Below the pieces are notes generated by a model, which saw only the letters and a list, made by a program, of their open reading frames with translations, was not told the DNA's origin and did not search any database. Below, piece by piece: positions 9,274-16,489 of a stretch of 41,332 nt of DNA (the first letter of the stretch is position 1; every line of letters starts with the position of its first letter). Source of the DNA: Anaerolineae bacterium UTCFX1 (GTDB lineage Bacteria; Chloroflexota; Anaerolineae; Anaerolineales; Villigracilaceae); assembly GCA_002050275.1 (NCBI GenBank), contig MWTB01000025.1, forward strand, positions 1-41,332, written 5' to 3'. Both the position numbers and the translations under genes were made by a program.

Positions 9274-9369
9274 CTAGGAATAAAAAAGCCCGGCGGGTAA
9301 GTAAATACCCGTCAGGCTGGCGACTTGACTGCCGATAATTCGGAGAAGACATGAAAGAAGTTGGTCCAT
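9274..9369 (-). CDS. Putative attenuator leader peptide rich in Leu/Ile codons
   Basis: A 31-codon frame upstream of the aminotransferase reads MDQLLSCLLRIIGSQVASLT then GIYLPAGLFYS. It has Leu-Leu, Leu-Leu and Ile-Ile pairs in its first 12 codons, followed by Val. It runs through a terminator hairpin and T-tract (9281-9318). The pattern resembles the E. coli ilv/leu leader peptides, where ribosome stalling at such codons prevents terminator formation. An AGGA sequence lies ~10 bases upstream of its ATG. This is my reading of sequence; no family match is known to me. Confidence 0.55.
   Translation of the reverse strand: MDQLLSCLLRIIGSQVASLTGIYLPAGLFYS
9281..9318 (-). terminator. Leader terminator (attenuator) of the aminotransferase gene
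   Basis: On the minus strand AGCCTGACGGGTA pairs with TACCCGCCGGGCT around a 6-base loop and is followed by six T. It lies ~60 bases before the aminotransferase start and overlaps the end of the leader peptide, so it would stop transcription before the gene unless disrupted. Confidence 0.75.
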
Positions 9370-9471
9370 ATGTTCTTAATCCTAACACGAAATTTCTTTT
9401 TAGTCGGAAGAATATGCAACCTTACAGAAACGGCGAACCTCATTTTCCAAACGGCAGGAAAATTGGCGTGC

Positions 9472-9477
9472 TATAAT
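9472..9477 (+). promoter_or_regulatory. -10 box just upstream of the orphan methyltransferase
   Basis: A perfect TATAAT ends 8 bases before the GTG at 9486 (17 before the ATG at 9495). The predicted transcript start is at about 9484, so the mRNA would be leaderless or nearly so, and no Shine-Dalgarno sequence is visible. Confidence 0.55.
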
Positions 9478-9485
9478 CCAAACGC

Positions 9486-10328
9486 GTGAACCTCATGCCC
9501 GACTCCAAAATCTTTTTTGAAACTAAACAAGTAAAGATCATCCACGATGACGTGATCGCCACGGACTGCGTCGCAGATTCCAGCGTTGACCTGATCGTTA
9601 CCTCGCCGCCGTACAACGTAGACATCGCTTACAACTCGCACAAAGACGACATTTCATACGCGGCGTATCTCGAGTTCAGCCAAAAATGGATGGCGCGTTG
9701 TTACGAATGGCTGAAAGATGACGGGCGTTTCTGCTTGAACATTCCGCTCGATAAAAACAAAGGCGGGCAACAAAGCGTCGGCGCAGATTTGACCACGCTC
9801 GTAAAACAGATCGGCTTTGGCTATCACTCCACCATCATTTGGAACGAGGGCAACATCTCGCGCCGCACCGCGTGGGGCTCGTGGATGAGCGCCAGCGCGC
9901 CGTATGTCATCGCGCCGGTCGAGTTGATCCTTGTGTTGTACAAAAATAAATGGAAGAAGACAGGCGGGAGCAAAGTCTCCGATGTGACGCGCGACGAATT
10001 CATGGAATGGACCAACGGCGTGTGGACGTTCAACGGCGAAAGCAAAAAGAGAGTCGGCCACCCAGCGCCGTTTCCGCTCGAATTGCCGCGCCGTTGTGTC
10101 AAACTATTCAGTTATGTCGGCGATACTGTGCTTGACCCGTTCAGCGGAAGCGGCTCGACCATCGTCGCGGCTGTGACGAATGGACGCCAAGCCGTCGGCA
10201 TCGAAGTGGATGCGAAGTATTGCGAGTTGTCGAAGAAGCGCGTCGTTGGGGCAACAGAGAGAGCGCAAGAAGAACTTGAATCTGGCGCATCGAAAATCAG
10301 GAAAAGAAATAAAGCTAAGGCAAAATAA
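9486..10328 (+). CDS. Orphan site-specific DNA methyltransferase (N4-cytosine/N6-adenine, beta class)
   Basis: A 280-residue amino-methyltransferase. The catalytic motif TSPPYNVDIAY (residues 39-49) precedes the SAM-binding motif DPFSGSGSTIVAA (from residue 217), the beta-class order. TSPPY is common in N4-cytosine enzymes but is also found in N6-adenine ones. A basic C-terminal tail (SKIRKRNKAKAK) may bind DNA. No restriction nuclease is adjacent: the neighbours are an aminotransferase and an amylase, so this looks like a solitary, possibly regulatory, methyltransferase. The start could be GTG 9486 or ATG 9495. Confidence 0.9.
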   Translation: MNLMPDSKIFFETKQVKIIHDDVIATDCVADSSVDLIVTSPPYNVDIAYNSHKDDISYAAYLEFSQKWMARCYEWLKDDGRFCLNIPLDKNKGGQQSVGADLTTLVKQIGFGYHSTIIWNEGNISRRTAWGSWMSASAPYVIAPVELILVLYKNKWKKTGGSKVSDVTRDEFMEWTNGVWTFNGESKKRVGHPAPFPLELPRRCVKLFSYVGDTVLDPFSGSGSTIVAAVTNGRQAVGIEVDAKYCELSKKRVVGATERAQEELESGASKIRKRNKAKAK

Positions 10329-10351
10329 TTTTGTCGTTAGGAGTCATTTAA

Positions 10352-11686
10352 ATGGGCGTGATGATGCAAGCCTTCTACTGGGACTGTCCTCGTGTGGAGA
10401 ACAAAGAATTCCAATGGTGGAAAACCATTCGCGAGCAAATTCCTGTACTGGCAAAAGTGGGGTTCACCGCGCTGTGGCTTCCGCCCGCGCATAAAGCCGC
10501 AAATTTGGCGGGACCTTCGATGGGCTATGACCCGTACGATTATTACGACCTCGGCGAGTTTGATCAAAAGGGGACGATCTCCACGTGGTTCGGTCCACGC
10601 GCGGAGTTGGAGTTGCTGATCGAAACTGCGCACAGTTATAAGGTCGGGGTGATCGCGGATATGGTCTTCAATCACAACAGCGGGGCAGACGCGCAGGAAT
10701 TGAATCCGCTGATCAATCAAATGCGCTGGACATTGTTCCATCCGAAGAGCGGAAAGTTCCCGCGCAATTGGGAATGTTTTCATCCGTGCATGTACGAAAG
10801 TTGGGACAACATGACCTTCGGCGACATGCCCGACCTCGCGCATCGCAATCCGTATGTGTATGCCGAACTGCTCAAACTGGCGCGCTGGCTGATCGAAGAC
10901 ATCGGCTTCGACGGCTTTCGCTACGATTTTGTGAAAGGCTACGGCGCCGACACGATCACCGCGATTCAAGAATATCGTTACGAGCGCAACGGACAACAGT
11001 TTGTGCCGTACGGTGTGGCGGAATTTTGGGATAACGCGCACGCCATCGAAAACTGGGTAGACCTTGCCAACTTCTCCAACACGAATCCTGTGGAGGCGTT
11101 CGATTTTCCCCAACGCGAAATGCTCAAAGCGATGTGCGACTCATACGGTTTCAGTTTGAAAAATCTCACCACATGGGATACCGTTGTGCGGCGCGAGGAA
11201 CAGAACGCGGTTTCGTTCGTTGAAAATCACGATCTGCGCGACGAGGGACGCCCCATCATCAACGATAAATTGCTCGCATACAGTTACATCCTCACGCACG
11301 AGGGTTATCCCTGCGTGTTCTGGTACGATTATTTTAATTTGGATCTCGCGCTCGCCGACACTCCCAACGGTATCGCCGCGCTTGTGGACGCGCACGAAAA
11401 ATACGCGGGCGGCGATGCCGAAGTTTTGTACGTGGACGACAACCTCTACATCATGCAGCGCGTGGGATATGGCGATCAGCCCGGACTGGTCTACGTGCTC
11501 AACAATCGCGGCGACAACTGGAACGGACGGCTCGTGACCACCAAATGGACGAACGCCTCTTTCGCCCCTGTGGCTTGGTGGTCCAAAACCGACTTTTCAC
11601 GCCCCATCAACCAATCCACCGACCGCGACGGGCGCGCCCAGTTCTACGCTCCCCCGCGCGGGTACGCAGTGTATGCGATTAAGTAA
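10352..11686 (+). CDS. GH13 alpha-amylase, cytoplasmic
   Basis: A 444-residue glycoside hydrolase with the (beta/alpha)8 GH13 motifs: region I DMVFNH (about residue 111), region II GFRYDFVK (nucleophile Asp192), region III VAEFWD (acid/base Glu224) and region IV FVENHD (Asp294). It begins MGVMMQAFYWDCP, typical of the GH13 subfamily related to cytoplasmic and plant alpha-amylases, and has no signal peptide, so it probably acts on intracellular glycogen or maltodextrins. A GGAG lies 8 bases before the ATG. Its stop codon overlaps the start of the next gene by one base. Confidence 0.93.
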   Translation: MGVMMQAFYWDCPRVENKEFQWWKTIREQIPVLAKVGFTALWLPPAHKAANLAGPSMGYDPYDYYDLGEFDQKGTISTWFGPRAELELLIETAHSYKVGVIADMVFNHNSGADAQELNPLINQMRWTLFHPKSGKFPRNWECFHPCMYESWDNMTFGDMPDLAHRNPYVYAELLKLARWLIEDIGFDGFRYDFVKGYGADTITAIQEYRYERNGQQFVPYGVAEFWDNAHAIENWVDLANFSNTNPVEAFDFPQREMLKAMCDSYGFSLKNLTTWDTVVRREEQNAVSFVENHDLRDEGRPIINDKLLAYSYILTHEGYPCVFWYDYFNLDLALADTPNGIAALVDAHEKYAGGDAEVLYVDDNLYIMQRVGYGDQPGLVYVLNNRGDNWNGRLVTTKWTNASFAPVAWWSKTDFSRPINQSTDRDGRAQFYAPPRGYAVYAIK

Positions 11687-12030
11687 TGTACGAACATCGC
11701 AACCAGCCGCTTGCCAGCCGAAAAGTATTCGCCAGCCGACTCATACGCAACGGGCTGATCGGGTTGGCGCTCATTCTATTTTCGCTCGTCGTTGGGATGC
11801 TCGGATATCAATTCATCGAAAACCTTTCGTGGATAGACGCCTTGCTCAACGCGTCCATGATCCTCAGCGGAATGGGACCTGTTAATCCTGTAAGAACGGA
11901 TGCGGGAAAACTCTTTGCTTCCTTCTACGCGTTGTATTCGGGCATTATTCCCCTCGCCGCCGCTGGCGTGTTAGCTGCGCCGATCCTGCACCGCTTCCTG
12001 CATCACTTCCATCTTGCGGAAGAAAAGTAG
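11686..12030 (+). CDS. Small two-helix membrane protein, function unknown
   Basis: A 114-residue protein I do not recognise. A basic N-terminus (residues 1-20) is followed by a transmembrane segment (GLIGLALILFSLVVGMLG), a re-entrant-looking stretch DALLNASMILSGMGPVNP, a short polar region with TDAGKLFASFYALYSG, a second transmembrane segment and a His-rich tail (HRFLHHFHLAEEK). TM-loop-TM topology with a Gly-Met-Gly turn recalls two-helix channels, but no potassium-filter motif is present. It overlaps the amylase gene by one base (TAATG), which suggests coupling. Confidence 0.7.
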   Translation: MYEHRNQPLASRKVFASRLIRNGLIGLALILFSLVVGMLGYQFIENLSWIDALLNASMILSGMGPVNPVRTDAGKLFASFYALYSGIIPLAAAGVLAAPILHRFLHHFHLAEEK

Positions 12031-12091
12031 AATGCCGGCGTTATCGCATCATTCTGAAACAGGCCGGCGCAAAATTTTAACGGTATTGAAA

Positions 12092-12781
12092 TCAAGAATT
12101 AACCCGCAACCGATACCCCACCCCCGCTTCAGTGACTAGATACGTTGGTCTTGCCGCGTCTGGTTCGATCTTGCGACGCAAGTTGCTGATGTTGACGCGC
12201 AGGATGTGCATATCGTCGTAGCCTTCGCCCCAAACCATTTTTAGCAGTTGACGATGCGTGATGACTTTGCCCGCATGGGTAATCAACGTTTTGAGCAAAT
12301 CATATTCCGTCGGCGTGAGCGCAATTTCCTCTCCATCCAACGTCACCAGGCGGCGGGAGATATCCATTTTCAACGCGCCGGCTTGAAAGACGGGTTCGTC
12401 TGCATTTGTAATTTGCCTGCGTTGAACAACGCGCATACGCGCCAGCAATTCGCCTGTGCCAAAGGGTTTGGTCAAATAATCGTCGGCGCCCGCGTCGAGC
12501 GCGGCGATTTTATCGTTCTCGGCTTCGTGGACAGATAAAATGATGATCGGCGTTTGCGACCATTCTCTTAATCGTTTTGTCACTTCAATGCCGTCTATAT
12601 CGGGCAAACCCAAATCTAAAATGACCATGTCGGGGCGGTGAGATAACACGGCTTGCAAGGCTTCATTCCCATCGCTGGCTTCGTAGACCGTAAACCCTTG
12701 CGCGGTTAATGCGGCGCGCAAATATCTGCGGATAGGCGTTTCATCGTCTACAACCAAAATTCGTTGATTGGTCTGCGTCAT
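12092..12781 (-). CDS. kdpE: KdpE response regulator (OmpR family)
   Basis: The DNA-binding half of the Kdp potassium/turgor two-component system. Of 229 residues, ~1-120 are a receiver domain (acidic DDE near residue 11, phosphoacceptor Asp in VILDLGLPD at ~55, Thr/Ser in IIILSVHE, Lys in DYLTKPF). The rest is an OmpR/PhoB winged helix (LTPTEYDLLKTLITHAG, LRVNISNLRRKIEPD). The start overlaps the kdpD stop by 4 bases. It would activate kdpFABC through the tandem sites near 20669-20687. Confidence 0.95.
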   Translation of the reverse strand: MTQTNQRILVVDDETPIRRYLRAALTAQGFTVYEASDGNEALQAVLSHRPDMVILDLGLPDIDGIEVTKRLREWSQTPIIILSVHEAENDKIAALDAGADDYLTKPFGTGELLARMRVVQRRQITNADEPVFQAGALKMDISRRLVTLDGEEIALTPTEYDLLKTLITHAGKVITHRQLLKMVWGEGYDDMHILRVNISNLRRKIEPDAARPTYLVTEAGVGYRLRVNS

Positions 12782-15435
12782 ATCCCCAATGGTAATTCAA
12801 CTTCAAAAATTGCGCCTCCGCCCGCGCGATTCAAAGCGCGAATCGTTCCGCCATGCGTTTCGACCAGGCTCTTGCTGATGGACAAGCCCAAACCTGTGCC
12901 AGGCACGCCTTCAGGAAGTTGCGCCCGATATAGTTTGTCAAAGACGCGCGCCAAATCGTCGGACGGAATGCCCACCCCACGGTCTGCGATGTGGAAGCGG
13001 GCTTTTGAATCCGCAACGGAGGCGGAGATATCAATCGACGCATCTTCGGGGGAATATTTGAGCGCGTTTTCCAGCAGGTTGACCATCACCTGCACCATCA
13101 ACGTGAAATCCATTTGCACGAGCGGAAAATCTGCGGGGACGTTAATGTTGATTTGGCGTTGGCTGGCGCGCCTGCCAAGTTGCTCGATGGCTGTGCCGAA
13201 TAGATCCTGCGCGTCGCACGGCTCCATTTTTAATTTGACCGCGCCGCTTTCAATGCGCGTCATGTTAAGTAAATTTCCAACCAGGCGATTCAACCGCTCG
13301 GCTTCGTCGCGCGCATTTTCAACCAACGCATTGCGCGAGGCTTCGTCGAGGCTGACTTCATCTTCATCCAATGCGGTTAATGCGCCTGTGATCGAAACCA
13401 GCGGGGTGCGCAGGTCGTGCGAAACAGAATTTAGCAAAGCATTTTGCAGTTTTTCGGCGGATTGCAATAACGAAATTTTTTGCGTTTGTTCTTCCAGCAA
13501 GGCGCGTTCGATGGCTTGTGCGCCTTGATTGGCAAAGGCTTCCATCAATCTGCGTTGCGCGGGCGTTAGATCCAGGTTCGATTCGCTTGGCTTGCCCGCG
13601 CCCAGTACGCCCACCACGCCGCGCGCGGTTTTCAACGGCAGGTATCTCAGTTCAGCGGCGGGTAATGTGTTTGTAAAACGACCCGCAGGTTCGGCATGGC
13701 GATAGACCCAATCTGCCACCGCAATTTCTTCCGCGCTTAAGTTCAAGCTATCGCTGTTGGTTTTCACTTCAAGGCGATTTTCGTTGGATAACAATACGAC
13801 AATCGTGCGGTTGAAAGTTTGTTCGAGATGTTTTCTGAATTGCTTTAAAATGGATTCCATGTCTGCAGACGATGCCAAATCCCGACTTAAATCATATAAC
13901 TCCGCTGTTTCCGCCTCGCGCTGACGCGCCGTTTCGGCTTGTTCGCTCGCCCGAGCCGCCAACTGGCTGATGACGACTCCCACGAAGAACAAAGCGATGA
14001 ACGTGATGATATATTGCGTATCGGAAACCTCAAACGAAGAGTATGGGATGATGAAGAGATAATCGAATGCCAATACGCCCAATAACGAAGCGAGAATGGC
14101 AGGACCGCGCCCCAAGTAAATTGCCGCAATGACAACCGCCAGCAAATACACCATGATGAGATTCGTCGGTTCAAGCCGCCCGCCGATGAGAAAGCCAGGC
14201 ACGGTAGCTAACGCAACGAGGAAAACGCTCCAGGCATACTTGATAAGAGGGCTATGCAGTTTGAACGGGTTTTCATCAGCAGGAAGGGACGGGATGTCGG
14301 CGCTTGCGACCACATACACGTCAATATCCACGCTTTTGTGAATCAATTGATCCACCAGCGAGCCGCGAAGAATCTCCTGCCAGCGTGGGCGCAGGGGTTT
14401 GCCCGCCACAATTTTTGTGACGTTATTCTTGCGGGCAAAATCCATCACCGTTTGCGAAACCGATTCCATCGAACTGCTGGATGTGACCGTATGCGCCCGC
14501 GCGCCCAGATCTTCTGCCAGTTGTAGAATTTTTGAAACCCGTTCGCGCTTCGCTTCGGACATCGAAGTTGCCTGAGACGTTTCAACATATAACGCAAACC
14601 ATTCGGCATTTAATTCTTCAGATAATCTTCTGGTTGTACGAACCAAACGTTCGCTCAACGGGCTAGGGCTGACACAAACTAATAATCTTTCCGTTGCCGC
14701 CCATGGACCAGGAATTGCCCGCGTTTGCATGTATGCCCGCATCTGGTTATCCACGCGTTCGGCGGCGCGGCGCAGCGCCATTTCTCTTAATGCCGTCAGA
14801 TTCCCTTTGCGGAAAAATTTTTCAATGGCGCGGCTGGCTTGTTCGGGGATGTAAACCTTGCCCTCCTTCAAACGCGTCACCAGTTCATCGGGCGGCAAAT
14901 CAATCACTTCAATTTCGGCGGCTTGGTCAATGACCGAATCGGGCACGGTTTCTTTCACCACCACGCCCGTCACCTGCGCGACCACATCGTTCAAACTTTC
15001 CAAATGTTGAATGTTCAATGTGGTGTATACGTCAATGCCAGCGTCCAAAATTTCCTGCACATCCTGATAGCGTTTGGGATGACGCGAGCCAGGCGCGTTC
15101 GTGTGAGCAAATTCATCCACCAAAACAATTTTGGGGTCTCGCGCTAGAACCGCGTCCACATCCATTTCGGGCAAGGTCGCGCCGCGATATTCCACCTGTT
15201 TGCGCGGAAGAACTTCCAACCCTTGCGCAAGTTCTTCCGTTTCTTTGCGTTTATGCGTTTCGATATAGCCGACTACAAGATCAATGCCCTGCTCCCTGCG
15301 TTGATGCGCGGCTTGAAGCATAGCGTAGGTCTTCCCCACGCCCGCTGCATAGCCGAGAAAAATCTTTAACTTTCCGCGACTGTGAGTTTCGGCATGAAGG
15401 TTCTTTAACAGTTCATCTGGGTCGGGGCGTTGCAT
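12778..15435 (-). CDS. kdpD: KdpD sensor histidine kinase
   Basis: An 885-residue membrane sensor of potassium limitation. In order: the cytosolic KdpD domain with Walker A GYAAGVGKT (residues 28-36) and Walker B-like VLVDEFAHTNAPGSRH; a universal-stress-like domain (~250-370); four hydrophobic segments (DUF4118, ~395-500); a GAF-like domain; a HisKA box NSVSHDLRTPL (phosphorylated His ~671); and an ATPase domain with N, G1 and G2 boxes (NLLENALKYSP, ADRGVGIP, GTGLGLSI). Length and order match full-length KdpD. It is separated from kdpC by a 218-base gap full of nested palindromic repeats and is overlapped by kdpE. Confidence 0.96.
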   Translation of the reverse strand: MQRPDPDELLKNLHAETHSRGKLKIFLGYAAGVGKTYAMLQAAHQRREQGIDLVVGYIETHKRKETEELAQGLEVLPRKQVEYRGATLPEMDVDAVLARDPKIVLVDEFAHTNAPGSRHPKRYQDVQEILDAGIDVYTTLNIQHLESLNDVVAQVTGVVVKETVPDSVIDQAAEIEVIDLPPDELVTRLKEGKVYIPEQASRAIEKFFRKGNLTALREMALRRAAERVDNQMRAYMQTRAIPGPWAATERLLVCVSPSPLSERLVRTTRRLSEELNAEWFALYVETSQATSMSEAKRERVSKILQLAEDLGARAHTVTSSSSMESVSQTVMDFARKNNVTKIVAGKPLRPRWQEILRGSLVDQLIHKSVDIDVYVVASADIPSLPADENPFKLHSPLIKYAWSVFLVALATVPGFLIGGRLEPTNLIMVYLLAVVIAAIYLGRGPAILASLLGVLAFDYLFIIPYSSFEVSDTQYIITFIALFFVGVVISQLAARASEQAETARQREAETAELYDLSRDLASSADMESILKQFRKHLEQTFNRTIVVLLSNENRLEVKTNSDSLNLSAEEIAVADWVYRHAEPAGRFTNTLPAAELRYLPLKTARGVVGVLGAGKPSESNLDLTPAQRRLMEAFANQGAQAIERALLEEQTQKISLLQSAEKLQNALLNSVSHDLRTPLVSITGALTALDEDEVSLDEASRNALVENARDEAERLNRLVGNLLNMTRIESGAVKLKMEPCDAQDLFGTAIEQLGRRASQRQININVPADFPLVQMDFTLMVQVMVNLLENALKYSPEDASIDISASVADSKARFHIADRGVGIPSDDLARVFDKLYRAQLPEGVPGTGLGLSISKSLVETHGGTIRALNRAGGGAIFEVELPLGI

Positions 15436-15457
15436 AAACTTATTGTATTCCTTTTTT

Positions 15458-15645
15458 CCCTCACCCTAACCCTCTCCCGCTGGAGTTCAGGGGTAGATAG
15501 GTTCGAGACTCGGTTTGATTTTTCGAACCGCGAAGCCCGCTAAGGATGCCAAGTTTTAATTCTTTCTTTGCGTTCTTCGCGCTCTTGGCGGTAAAGTTTG
15601 AGCCCTGTCCGTCTTCAAGCCCGTCGGAGAAGGGCTGGGGATGAT
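15458..15645. repeat. Nested palindromic repeats between kdpC and kdpD
   Basis: The kdpC-kdpD gap carries an outer imperfect inverted repeat (CCCTCACCCTAACCCTCTCC near 15458 and GGAGAAGGGCTGGGGATG near 15626). Inside it lies a copy of the AACCGCGAAG/CTTCGCGCTCTTGGCGGT repeat (15526-15592). One repeat family therefore appears inserted in, or next to, another. No coding sequence is seen. Confidence 0.6.
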
Positions 15646-15653
15646 AGTAAGAG

Positions 15654-16217
15654 TTACTTGCTTCCATCCAGAGCCAAATTCAACAACAACACATTGACTC
15701 GCGGCTCGCCCAAAACCCCAAACTGACGACCTTGTGTATGCTGATTCACCAACGCGATAACATCCGCTTCGCTCAACCCTCGGCTTGATGCCACTCGAGC
15801 AACTTGATACAACGCCGCTGCGACGCTGATGTGAGGGTCGAGTCCGCTGCCTGAAGCAGTGACCAAGTCAACGGGAATCGGAAGTGTGTTGTCGGGGTCT
15901 GCCGCTTTCAGAGCGTCAATCCGCGCTTGCACGGCTTCAATCAAAGCGGGATTCATCGGTCCGTAATTGGAACCAGAAGATGTGGAAGAGTCGTAATTGA
16001 CTGCCGATAAACGTCCCCAAAAATATTTTGGGTCGTCAAATTGCTGACCGATAAATTCAGAGCCGTAGGTCTTTCCGCTAATCGTGACTAAACTTCCATT
16101 GGCTTGATGCGGAAAAACGAGTTGAGCGATGCCCGTCACTGCCAGCGGATAAATCACGCCCGTAATGAGGGTGAGTAAAGCGAAAATTGTAAGAGCGGGA
16201 CGCAGTTGTGCGTTCAT
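15654..16217 (-). CDS. kdpC: KdpC subunit of the potassium-transporting ATPase
   Basis: A 187-residue single-pass membrane subunit of KdpFABC that helps the KdpB pump bind ATP. It has an N-terminal transmembrane segment ([20 protein letters not shown]), then the conserved [12 protein letters not shown] (typical YFWGRPSA), [24 protein letters not shown] and a C-terminal [11 protein letters not shown]. The start at 16217 gives the usual N-terminus MNAQLRPA and overlaps the stop of the upstream small ORF (ATGA); an upstream in-frame start at 16286 would add a non-conserved tail. Confidence 0.95.
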   Translation of the reverse strand: MNAQLRPALTIFALLTLITGVIYPLAVTGIAQLVFPHQANGSLVTISGKTYGSEFIGQQFDDPKYFWGRLSAVNYDSSTSSGSNYGPMNPALIEAVQARIDALKAADPDNTLPIPVDLVTASGSGLDPHISVAAALYQVARVASSRGLSEADVIALVNQHTQGRQFGVLGEPRVNVLLLNLALDGSK

Positions 16218-16480
16218 GAATTTAATGTTCCTGTAAAGTAAAGCACGGACCAAAAAATAGCTGCGATGAATAACCAAGGTTGCCATGCCAGCGGGATATT
16301 CATCACATCGGGAGCGACCGCGCCAGCAGCCAAAACGGCTGTCAGAGCCGCCAGCAAAAACGGCTTGATGAATTTTGAATACTCTTTTGGTTTCATGGTA
16401 ACTTCCTTGCGAGCGGAAGCAATCGGCGTGCGCCTGACGCTTTCCACAAGGTACGGATGAATTAAATTGTGCATTGTCAT
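16214..16480 (-). CDS. Small membrane protein between kdpB and kdpC, unknown
   Basis: An 88-residue protein with two predicted transmembrane segments (about residues 40-57 and 67-85) and a basic N-terminal region. It is not part of the standard Kdp gene set that I know. A strong AGGAGG site 5 bases before the ATG at 16480 supports that start; a second in-frame ATG at 16396 with AAGGAAG upstream would give a 60-residue protein containing both helices. It begins 10 bases after the kdpB stop and overlaps kdpC by 4 bases, so it is translated within the operon. It may be a Kdp accessory subunit or regulator. Confidence 0.75.
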   Translation of the reverse strand: MTMHNLIHPYLVESVRRTPIASARKEVTMKPKEYSKFIKPFLLAALTAVLAAGAVAPDVMNIPLAWQPWLFIAAIFWSVLYFTGTLNS

Positions 16481-16489
16481 CTCAACCTC

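Noticed and set aside
9220..9388. An extended N-terminus of the aminotransferase starting at 9388
   Set aside because: It would be translated through the terminator hairpin, adds 56 residues foreign to the family, and the AAAGGAG site supports 9220.
9220..9400. A T-box or metabolite riboswitch before the aminotransferase
   Set aside because: No T-box AGGGTGGNACCGCG-like sequence or known aptamer core is visible, whereas the Leu/Ile-rich leader frame and the terminator explain the region.
9486..10328. The orphan methyltransferase as part of a restriction-modification system
   Set aside because: No nuclease-like gene is adjacent; the flanking genes are metabolic.
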